Positions 34,449 to 41,078 of a DNA stretch of 64,000 nucleotides are shown here, piece by piece. The number at the start of each line of letters is the position of its first letter. Position 1 is the stretch's first letter. The translations under genes were made by a program, and so were the position numbers. The DNA comes from Streptomyces pristinaespiralis. GTDB lineage: Bacteria; Actinomycetota; Actinomycetes; Streptomycetales; Streptomycetaceae. The DNA is taken from the NCBI RefSeq assembly GCF_001278075.1, contig NZ_CP011340.1, forward strand, positions 4,526,001-4,590,000. Direction: 5' to 3'. Below the pieces are notes generated by a model, which worked only from the letters and a program-made list of their open reading frames with translations, ran no database searches and had not been told where the DNA came from.

Positions 34449-35684
34449 TCACGGGCTCAGCCGGTCGGCCCTGGCCCGCAGGTAGCGGGCCTCCGGGATG
34501 CTCAGGGTCATGGCGGCCGCCGAGCGGTAGGCGGCACGGGCCGCCTCGAGGTCGCCCGCCTTCTCCAGCAGGTGCGCCCGTACGGACTCCAGCCGGTGGT
34601 TGCCGCTCAGCCCCTCCTCCAGGCGGGCCACTTCGGTGAGACCGGCACGCGGGCCGTGCACCATGGCCGTCGCGACCGCCCGGCCGAGCTCGGCCATCGG
34701 TTCGGGGGCGCGGGCGACGAGAACGTCGTAGAGCGCGAGGATCTGCGGCCAGTCCGTCCCGGCGGCGCTCGGGGCTTCGTCGTGCAACGCGGCGATCGCC
34801 GCCTGCAGTTGGTACGGACCCGCCGGACCCTGCGTCAGCGCCTCCTCCACCAGTCGGGTGCCCTCGGCGATCGCCGCGCGGTCCCAGCGGGTGCGGTCCT
34901 GCTCGTCGAGTGGGATCAGCTCTCCGTGCGGGCCGGTGCGGGCGGCGCTGCGGGCGTCCGTGAGCAGCATCAGCGCCAGCAGCCCGGTCACCGCGCCTTC
35001 CTCCGGCAGCAGCCGGCGGACGGCACGAGCCAGGCGGATCGCCTCCGCCGCCAGGTCGGCGCGGTGCAGGTGGCGGCCGGAGGTCGCCGTGTACCCCTCG
35101 TTGAAGATCAGATAGAGCACCTGCAGCACGGCGGCGAGGCGGGCGTCGCGGTCCGCCGCGCCGGGCTGCCGGAACGGCAGACCTCGTATCCGCTGCTTCG
35201 CCCGGCTGATCCGCTGCGCCATGGTGGCCTCCGGCACCAGGTGCGCGCGGGCGATCTCGGCGGTCGTCAGACCACCGACGGCCCGCAGGGTGAGCGCGAT
35301 CTGCGCCGCCGGGGCCAGCCCAGGGTGGCAGCACAGGAACAGCAGCGTGAGGGTGTCGTCGTCGGCGGGTGCGCGGGACTCACCGGGCGGCGGTGCCGTG
35401 AAGGCGTCCCGCGGGGCGAGCCGGCCGGCCGTCTCCTCGCGCCGGTGCCGAGCCTCCTCGCTGCGCAGCAGGTCCGTCAGGCGACGGGAGGCGACCCTGA
35501 TCAGCCAGCCGCGCGGGTTCTCCGGGACGCCGCTCCCCGGCCACTGCTGCGCCGCCGCCAGCAGCGCCTCCTGAACGGCGTCCTCCGCCAGGTCGAAGTG
35601 GCCGTACCGGCGCACCAGCGCGCCGAGGACCTGCGGCGCGTGCAGGCGCAGCAGGCCCTCGACCCGGCCGGGATCAGCAGACAT
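34449..35684 (-). CDS. ECF42-type RNA polymerase sigma factor
   Basis: A 411-residue sigma factor: region 2 (about 8-75, with DLAEDAVQEALLAA), region 4 (about 110-170, with GGLTTAEIARAHLVPEATMAQR) and a long C-terminal extension of TPR-like helices (about 180-411). That layout, next to a DGPF/YCII-family gene, defines the ECF42 group. The extension is thought to be needed for activity in place of an anti-sigma factor (known for the family). ATG 35684 overlaps the DGPF gene by 11 nt. Confidence 0.92.
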   Translation of the reverse strand: MSADPGRVEGLLRLHAPQVLGALVRRYGHFDLAEDAVQEALLAAAQQWPGSGVPENPRGWLIRVASRRLTDLLRSEEARHRREETAGRLAPRDAFTAPPPGESRAPADDDTLTLLFLCCHPGLAPAAQIALTLRAVGGLTTAEIARAHLVPEATMAQRISRAKQRIRGLPFRQPGAADRDARLAAVLQVLYLIFNEGYTATSGRHLHRADLAAEAIRLARAVRRLLPEEGAVTGLLALMLLTDARSAARTGPHGELIPLDEQDRTRWDRAAIAEGTRLVEEALTQGPAGPYQLQAAIAALHDEAPSAAGTDWPQILALYDVLVARAPEPMAELGRAVATAMVHGPRAGLTEVARLEEGLSGNHRLESVRAHLLEKAGDLEAARAAYRSAAAMTLSIPEARYLRARADRLSP

Positions 35685-36090
35685 CGCCTCCGCCGTCCAT
35701 GATCTGCCGGATCACCACGGGGTATTCGACGGTGCCTTCGGGGACCGGGCACTGGGTGATGCGGGACGCGATCTCCGTCACGCGGTCCAGGCTCTCGCAC
35801 TCCAGGACCCAGTACCCGGCGAGCACCTCCTTCGTCTCGCCGTACGGCCCGTCCGTCACCACCGGCCGGCCGTCCTTGCCGGACAGGACGTGCCGGGTCT
35901 GCGCCGGCGCGGCCAGGCCCTGCCCGTCGACGAGCTCGCCGGACTCGGCGAGGTCGTCGTTGATGCTCTGCATGAACGAGAACATCGCCTGGATCTCCTT
36001 CTCGTTCCAGGCCGGGGCGTGCTCGGAGCCGTTGCCGCTCATCGCCTCGTAGTCCGCCTGCGTTCCCTGAATCATCACCAGGTACTTCAT
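35674..36090 (-). CDS. DGPF/YCII-family protein, ECF42 partner
   Basis: A 138-residue small alpha/beta protein with the family-naming DGPF-like motif (VTDGPYGETKE) and start MKYLVMIQG. Such genes are the usual target and neighbour of ECF42 sigma factors; their biochemical role is unknown. ATG 36090 has AAGGAGCG in front, whereas the longer frame to 36138 has none. Overlap with the sigma gene implies coupled translation. Confidence 0.92.
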   Translation of the reverse strand: MKYLVMIQGTQADYEAMSGNGSEHAPAWNEKEIQAMFSFMQSINDDLAESGELVDGQGLAAPAQTRHVLSGKDGRPVVTDGPYGETKEVLAGYWVLECESLDRVTEIASRITQCPVPEGTVEYPVVIRQIMDGGGDVC

Positions 36091-36235
36091 GACTCGCTCC
36101 TTGTGGCCGGTCGGTCGCCCCCTTCGGGCAACTCTCACAGGAGACGTCGGAGACGTCGGCGCGTTCTCGACACGACGCGGCAGAATTTTTCGCGGACCGC
36201 GGCGAAGCCGCCCCCGGAGGGGCGGACGCGCGAAC

Positions 36236-36265
36236 GCCGGCCCCGGGAGAAGTCCCGGGACCGGC
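36236..36265 (-). terminator. Terminator of the lysyl oxidase gene
   Basis: 13-bp arms with one G-T-type mismatch around GAAG, 38 nt after the stop, followed by a second shorter hairpin near 36269-36290. Confidence 0.7.
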
Positions 36266-36303
36266 GCCGGCCGGAGAGTTCCGGCCCTGCTGTCGGACGG
36301 ATG

Positions 36304-37998
36304 TCAGTTGGCGTCGACCAGGTCGTGCGCCGGCACCTTCACCGTGCGGGCGCCCGGCTTGCCGCCCAGCACGACCTTGCGGAGTGCGCTGTTGTTGTCG
36401 AGATCGGTCTCCTGCAGCCGCTTCTCCGGGTTGGCCAGCACCTGGATGTAGTAGGTGCCGTTGGGCAGGTCGGTGATGTCGAAGGACTGGCCCGGCAGGT
36501 CCTGGGTGTAGGTGTCGCCGGAGCCCACGTCCAGCACCTCACGGACGGAGATCGAGTTCTCCTGGCCGCACGCGGTGGACAGGTCCGTGTTCTCCGGGTG
36601 CCAGTTGGCGTTCTTCACCGTGTAGTCGACGGCGTCGGTGTTGGCCAGGCAGAAGGCCTCCTTGCCGCTGCGCACCGCTTCCTTCTGGTCGGCCTTGAGC
36701 AGCCGGTAACTGGCGAAGTCGGTGAAGTGCCAGTGCTCGTGACCCGGCCGCGGGTCCCACTCCATGGTGCCGGTCGGGGCGTAGCCGACCTGCTTGCCCT
36801 TGGCGTCGTAGAAGTACTGGTAGGCGTCCATCAGCTTCTTGCCGGGGGAGCGGAATCCGTCCACCACCAGCTGCGCGGGGCCCGCGTTCCACACGTTGGC
36901 GCTGAACGCCAGGTAGTCCTTGCCGGGGACGTCGTCCCCGCCGTCGCTGATCTGGATGCCGTACGCCGGCAGCGACCGCAGGTCCGGCTTCGGCACGTCA
37001 GGCACGGACGCCTTGCCGGTCGGCCGGTTCGCGTTGGGCGACAGCGCGGGGGCCTGCCGGGAGCCGTCGGTCCGCCCGGCCCCGTCACCTGCCTGCGCGG
37101 CCTTGAGAGCGGCCTTCTTGATCGCCCAGGGCACGGCGGGCGGAGCGGACGGGTAGGGCCCGTGGCCGGCGTTGTACGAGGGGCCGGCGCCGCTCGTGGG
37201 CGCCGCGGGAGCGGCGGCGCGCGTAGCGCTGTGTCCCGAGTGGCCGGCCGCGTGGCCCGCGTGCTCCTTGGCCGCGGACGCGCGCGCGCCCTCCTCCCAG
37301 CTGCGCTCCCGCACGGTCACGCTGATCGTCTGCGGCTTGTCCGCGATGCCGAACAGGTCCCGGTAGCGCTTCGCCACGGACACCTTCGCGGTGTACTTGC
37401 CGGCCGGCAGGGCGACCGGGGCGGTGTAGAAGCCGGAGTACGTGTTGGACGCCCAGCCGTTCTCCACACCCCACACCGAGCCGAGCGTGAAGGGGTTCGT
37501 GGGACAGCTCTGCGGATACTTCGACTTCGCAGGGGCGTCGGGGCGGACCCGGCCGGAGGCGTTGTTCGGGCAGAACGCCTCGTCCTTGGTCACCACGGTC
37601 TTGCCGGCCGCGTCGGTGACCGTGATCCGGACGAAGCCGGGAAGCCCGGAGAAGTCCTTCACGAGCCCGGCGGGCAGCGTCTTGGTCCTGGGTGCCTTGT
37701 TGCCCTGCCGGATGATCTGCGTGGCGACGACCGGGTCCTTGTAGGACTTGCGGGTCACCTTGAGCTCGAGCGGGCCGTTCTCGGCGGTGAGGTAGGTCCC
37801 GAGGTCGAGGTAGACGCCGGGCTCTTCCTTCCAGGAGTCGAGGGTGACCGACGTGGAGGCGGCGATCAGACTGAACTTCGGCTTGGTCTGTGCCTTCCGG
37901 GCGTCGGGTGCTGCGGCGACGACACCGGCGGTGACGGCGATCGCCGCGCCCGCGGCGATCGCGGGGCGCCACAGGCGGGCATGGTGGGATCTGGTCAT
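36304..37998 (-). CDS. Secreted lysyl-oxidase-family copper enzyme
   Basis: A 564-residue exported protein. Signal peptide 1-31; an N-terminal beta-rich region (about 35-230) carrying several Cys; a His/Ala-rich linker (EHAGHAAGHSGH, about 250) and Pro-rich spacer; then the lysyl-oxidase domain (about 345-564). The copper-ligand signature GHEHWHF (His-x-His-x-His) is intact. Lysyl oxidases use copper and a lysyl-tyrosyl quinone to oxidise protein lysines to aldehydes for cross-linking; the quinone-forming Lys and Tyr were not located with certainty. ATG 37998 has GAGG upstream. The His-rich linker may store or deliver copper. Confidence 0.9.
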   Translation of the reverse strand: MTRSHHARLWRPAIAAGAAIAVTAGVVAAAPDARKAQTKPKFSLIAASTSVTLDSWKEEPGVYLDLGTYLTAENGPLELKVTRKSYKDPVVATQIIRQGNKAPRTKTLPAGLVKDFSGLPGFVRITVTDAAGKTVVTKDEAFCPNNASGRVRPDAPAKSKYPQSCPTNPFTLGSVWGVENGWASNTYSGFYTAPVALPAGKYTAKVSVAKRYRDLFGIADKPQTISVTVRERSWEEGARASAAKEHAGHAAGHSGHSATRAAAPAAPTSGAGPSYNAGHGPYPSAPPAVPWAIKKAALKAAQAGDGAGRTDGSRQAPALSPNANRPTGKASVPDVPKPDLRSLPAYGIQISDGGDDVPGKDYLAFSANVWNAGPAQLVVDGFRSPGKKLMDAYQYFYDAKGKQVGYAPTGTMEWDPRPGHEHWHFTDFASYRLLKADQKEAVRSGKEAFCLANTDAVDYTVKNANWHPENTDLSTACGQENSISVREVLDVGSGDTYTQDLPGQSFDITDLPNGTYYIQVLANPEKRLQETDLDNNSALRKVVLGGKPGARTVKVPAHDLVDAN

Positions 37999-38368
37999 CA
38001 ATCCTCATATCCGAGTGCCTGACGGGACATGGATCAACAGCCCGCTCGCATGACCGGCCGCCCCGTCGAAACGACGCGGCCCCCCGTCGCGAAGCTGTGT
38101 CCCGCCTGTGAGAGTCGAAGGACGGCCCTGTCGGTTGTCTGGGGCCGTTCAGCTCGCGGATGGTTGGCCGGAACCATGCCGTTTTCGCCGGATCCGGCCG
38201 ACATCACAGGGATCCCGCCCGCAGGGCTCCCGGCCCGTGCTACGCCGCCGTGTTCGGCCACCCCGGGACGGCGAACGTCGAAGGGCCCACCGCGAACGGT
38301 GGGGCCCTTCGACATCGTGCCGCCAGGACGTCGTACCCGACCCGGTCCGCGCCTGGCCGTCCACCGGG
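37999..38368. other. Gene-free 370-bp stretch upstream of lysyl oxidase
   Basis: Should hold the lysyl oxidase promoter and the hemolysin-III terminator (38277-38313). Frames here are shadows without ribosome-binding sites. Confidence 0.5.
38277..38313 (-). terminator. Hairpin downstream of the hemolysin-III gene (duplicate of 40672)
   Basis: Arms GTCGAAGGGCCC-ACCG / CGGT-GGGGCCCTTCGAC with the loop region CGCGAACG. It is almost identical to the hairpin at 40672-40709. It lies 56 nt beyond the hemolysin-III stop, in terminator position. Confidence 0.75.
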
Positions 38369-39160
38369 TCAGAGGGCGGCGAGGCAGATGGCGGTGTAGT
38401 GCGCCGCGAAGGCCGTCACAGTGAGTGCGTGGAAGACCTCGTGGTACCCGAACCAGCGGGGTGAGGGGTCTGGGCGCTGCAGGGCGTAGACGACTGCGCC
38501 GGCGCTGTAGAGAAGACCGCCGGCCACGATCAATATCAGTACGGCTGTCCCGCCGGTGTGCAGGAAGTCGGGCAGGTAGCGCACCGGTGCCCAGCCCAGG
38601 GCCAGGTAGCAGGGCGTGTACAGCCAACGGGGAGCCCCGACCCACAGCACGCGGAAGACGACGCCGGCCAGCGCGCCCGTCCATACGATCCACAGCAGGA
38701 CCGTCCGCTGACCCGGCGCGAGCAGGAGTACGGCCAGGGGAGTGCAGGTGCCGGCGATGATCAGGAAGATGTTGGCGTGGTCGAGGCGCCGCAGGACGGC
38801 CTCGCCGAGCGGCCCCCAGGTGCCGCGGTGGTACACCGCGCTCGTTCCGAACAGCAGCCAGGCGGTGACGGCGTACACGCCACAGGCAAGGACCGCCTGC
38901 GGCGTGCGGGCCAGAAGGATGAGGAAGACGCCTGCGATCAGCGAGGCGGGAACCATCCCCGCGTGGAGCCAGCCGCGCAGCTTCGGTTTGAGCGGCTCCA
39001 TGATGTCGGCTGCCCGCTCCACGAGAGCATCGACAGGGCCGGATTCTTCTCCCGCCCTGTCACCGGTCGATTCGGCCGGCCGGGCTGTTCCGCTGTCGGG
39101 GTGCGGCGGGCCGGAGGAGGCATGGTCATGTGCTGGGACGTGGGGATCATGGGCAGCCAT
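38369..39160 (-). CDS. Hemolysin III / PAQR-family membrane protein
   Basis: A 263-residue inner-membrane protein with seven helices after a 60-residue polar, His/Pro-rich N-terminus. Family residues are visible: TSAVYHRG after helix 2, RRLDHANIFLIIAGTCTP and the C-terminal FGYHEVFHALTVTAFAAHY, supplying the conserved Ser/His/Asp/His metal site of PAQR hydrolases. In bacteria these are linked to membrane homeostasis rather than haemolysis. The ATG start at 39160 is the longest; the extended N-terminus is unusual. It is monocistronic. Confidence 0.92.
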   Translation of the reverse strand: MAAHDPHVPAHDHASSGPPHPDSGTARPAESTGDRAGEESGPVDALVERAADIMEPLKPKLRGWLHAGMVPASLIAGVFLILLARTPQAVLACGVYAVTAWLLFGTSAVYHRGTWGPLGEAVLRRLDHANIFLIIAGTCTPLAVLLLAPGQRTVLLWIVWTGALAGVVFRVLWVGAPRWLYTPCYLALGWAPVRYLPDFLHTGGTAVLILIVAGGLLYSAGAVVYALQRPDPSPRWFGYHEVFHALTVTAFAAHYTAICLAAL

Positions 39161-39252
39161 GCGGTCATGCTAAGCAGCGTTCGACGGCGGCCTGATCTCG
39201 GATCTGCAGAAAAGCTACCCCTCATGCACTCCAAAATCTGTTCCCGCCGAAG

Positions 39253-39281
39253 TAGACATTGTGTGGCTCTGTGGCTATGGT
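39253..39281 (+). promoter_or_regulatory. Orphan housekeeping-type promoter
   Basis: -35 TAGACA (39253-39258), 17-bp spacer, -10 TATGGT (39276-39281). The match to the HrdB-type consensus is close. The nearest annotated gene downstream on this strand starts 680 bp away. Confidence 0.6.
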
Positions 39282-39443
39282 TTCTCTCGTAGTCAAGGTC
39301 GAAGGGCCCGGCCAGACATGAACTGGCGGGCAGCAGTACTGAGTTCGCAGTGCGGTGCGGTGGTGGAGTACCGAAGCCAGGGTTGTTGCAGGATGGCGAC
39401 GGGACTGACGGCCGTACCGGGTGGCCCGACAGGGGCTGCCATG

Positions 39444-39675
39444 AGCAGTACCGCAGTAAGTGCAGTAGGCAGTACCAGCAGTCGGTACACAGAGGTCTCT
39501 CAGTAAAGGCGCCGGGCTGCAGGCGCGCGTGCTGAGAGGTTCGGCAGTGGGGTTCCGAGCCGGAGCAGATGCAGGACGGGCGACGAGGCCGGCTGCCGGA
39601 CAAGGTGGCTTCCTGGAGCCACCAGCAGGTCGCAGTTCAGCAGTGCAAGCAGTACCGCAGTTCGCAGTATCAGTA
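39444..39675 (+). repeat. CAGTA repeat clusters
   Basis: Two clusters (39444-39505 and 39648-39675) share the 14-mer AGCAGTACCGCAGT and are rich in CAGTA, all in one orientation. A weaker relative, CAGCAGTACTGAGTTCGCAG, lies at 39331-39350. Confidence 0.7.
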
Positions 39676-39887
39676 GTTGGTTCAGAGGGAAGAACGGAGG
39701 AGTCGAGCGCCATCAGGATCGCCCGGACAAGAAGGATCGAGTCCGGGTACCGCAAGACCCCGGATAGGCAGGTGGTCCCCGGTCACGCATCCGCGATCCC
39801 CGCGCGTCCGCCCGACTTTCGGGCCGGTCCGCGGACCCAGTAGGCCGGCGCAGCACTAGGGCCGGCAGATGGTGTAGCAATTCCTTC

Positions 39888-39919
39888 GGGGCCCTGGTGC
39901 CGTACGGCACCAGGGCCCC
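39888..39919 (+). terminator. Perfect 14-bp-arm hairpin before the MerR-like gene
   Basis: Arms 39888-39901 and 39906-39919 with loop GTAC form a fully symmetrical 32-bp palindrome. It stands 44 nt before the next start, so it is either a terminator for the orphan unit or an attenuator-like leader hairpin. Confidence 0.7.
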
Positions 39920-39963
39920 TCCATGCGTTGCCCGGTCCCCGATACGTTCCACAACGAGGTGAG

Positions 39964-40302
39964 ATGACAGCAGACGACCCGCTTGGCCGTCTTGAAGACG
40001 ACGACTACCCCGCCTACACGATGGGGCGAGCAGCCGAGATGCTCGGCACCACCCCCGCCTTCCTGCGGGCCATCGGCGAAGCAAGGCTGATCACTCCGCT
40101 GCGCTCGGAAGGTGGCCACCGCCGCTACTCCCGTTACCAGTTGAGGGTCGCCGCCCGAGCCCGCGAAATTGTGGACCAGGGGACCCCTATCGACGCTGCG
40201 TGCCGGATCGTGATCCTCGAGGACCAACTCGAGGAAGCGCAGCGACTCAACGCCGAATACCGCCGCTCCGTAACCGACCAGCACCCTCGGACCGCAGCCT
40301 GA
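39964..40302 (+). CDS. MerR-like helix-turn-helix regulator
   Basis: A 112-residue protein with a MerR-type winged helix (about 18-62: YTMGRAAEMLGTTPAFLR, wing GGHRRYSRYQL). The C-terminal helix (about 75-105), with VILEDQLEEAQRLN, should give a short dimerisation coiled coil. No effector domain is present, so it is probably not a metal sensor. The wing motif GGHRRY is shared with BldC at the window's end. ATG 39964 follows GAGGTG. The preceding hairpin may control it. Confidence 0.88.
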   Translation: MTADDPLGRLEDDDYPAYTMGRAAEMLGTTPAFLRAIGEARLITPLRSEGGHRRYSRYQLRVAARAREIVDQGTPIDAACRIVILEDQLEEAQRLNAEYRRSVTDQHPRTAA

Positions 40303-40671
40303 CATGAGAGCGCCTGCCACCGCGCGCAGGCGCCGCAGCCCTCCGTGTCTCTCGACGGCCGCCCGCGCCCTGGCGGCGCAACCACAGGAACCGAGGGTCC
40401 CGTGAACCTTCGACGGAACCCTTGGTGCGTTGTGCACAGGTCGAGATCGGTCGGCTACTGCCCCCACGGTGAGCAGGCCAGGAGGGAGCACACGCCGACA
40501 CGTCCCGTGCCGGGCGGCGTACGGCCGGCCTGCCGGATCCGCTGATCAAAGTGCTCCGCCACCCCCAGGAGGAGCAGGCGGCGGAGCGAACGGCGGCCGG
40601 CAGTGAAGAAGGTCGCCCAGCGGGTCGGCGACATGCTCCGGGAGCCGCCGAAGGCAACTGGGGCGGGCAAC
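40303..40671. other. Gene-free stretch between the MerR-like gene and tRNA-Ser(GGA)
   Basis: No accepted gene. A frame from GTG 40402 encodes 47 residues with a Cys/His-containing WCVVHRSRSVGYCPHG segment, but its start lacks a ribosome-binding site and I leave it out. Confidence 0.4.
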
Positions 40672-40709
40672 GTCGAAGGGCCCCACCGCGAACGGTGGGG
40701 CCCTTCGAC
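40672..40709 (-). terminator. Terminator of tRNA-Ser(GGA) (duplicate of 38277)
   Basis: Arms GTCGAAGGGCCCCACCG / CGGTGGGGCCCTTCGAC, perfect 17 bp around a CGAA loop, 20 nt beyond the tRNA CCA on the - strand. Confidence 0.85.
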
Positions 40710-40731
40710 TTCGTGCCCGGTGAGGCACTGG

Positions 40732-40816
40732 CGGAGGATACGAGATTCGAACTCGTGAGGGGTTGCCCCCAACACGCTTTCCAAGCGTGCGCCCTAGGCC
40801 ACTAGGCGAATCCTCC
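40732..40816 (-). tRNA. tRNA-Ser(GGA)
   Basis: 85-nt class II tRNA. Acceptor GGAGGAT/ATCCTCC, discriminator G. Loop TTGGAAA on CACGC/GCGTG gives anticodon GGA (complement of 40780-40782). CCA is encoded (40729-40731). Confidence 0.95.
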
Positions 40817-40927
40817 GCCGCAAACAATACAAGACGTTGAGGAGTGCTCGCGAACCCCTTCCCGATCTACGTTCCCGATCTCGTCCGGGGGTCATGACCA
40901 CCCCCTGGTATCGGGTAGCCTGGGTGC

Positions 40928-41014
40928 AGCCCCTCACGTGGCGCTATCTGACTGAACTCCCCCAGGGCCGGAAGGCAGCAAGGGTAGGTCGGCTCTGGCG
41001 GGTGCGTGGGGGGC
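40928..41014 (+). ncRNA. ffs: 4.5S signal recognition particle RNA (small SRP RNA)
   Basis: Contains the universally conserved SRP domain IV: CAGGGCCGGAAGGCAGCAAG (GGAA tetraloop region and asymmetric loop for Ffh binding), bracketed by pairing arms CCCCTCACG (40930) and CGTGGGG (41005). Located directly upstream of dnaX as in other actinomycetes. The exact ends are estimated from the stem. Confidence 0.9.
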
Positions 41015-41078
41015 GCTTGCGTTCCCGGGGGATCCGGGGCGGCTCCGGTTGTCCGTGGGCCCCGATAACCTCGTAGGT

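Larger units (their letters stand above)
39161..39887 (+). other. Gene-free region with orphan promoter and CAGTA repeats (candidate RNA)
   Basis: No frame here has Streptomyces-like codon use or a good ribosome-binding site. Nine CAGTA pentamers occur on the + strand between 39334 and 39675 (starts 39334, 39446, 39454, 39463, 39470, 39501, 39650, 39665, 39671). The 14-mer AGCAGTACCGCAGT is duplicated at 39444-39457 and 39648-39661. With the promoter at 39253-39281 and hairpin at 39888-39919, this looks like a transcribed unit of about 600 nt: a non-coding RNA, a long leader of the following MerR-like gene, or one or more small ORFs such as 39318-39506. Confidence 0.5.

Noticed and set aside
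39293..39490. 65-codon - strand frame with a signal-peptide-like start
   Set aside because: Atypical codon use, GTG start without ribosome-binding site, and it lies opposite the promoter-driven repeat region.
39529..39843. 105-codon + strand frame in the CAGTA region
   Set aside because: Third-position GC is only moderate, there is no ribosome-binding site and no recognisable fold. Kept as part of the candidate RNA region.
40402..40545. Short frame with Cys/His pattern before tRNA-Ser(GGA)
   Set aside because: No start signal and only 47 residues; the zinc-like pattern may be chance.
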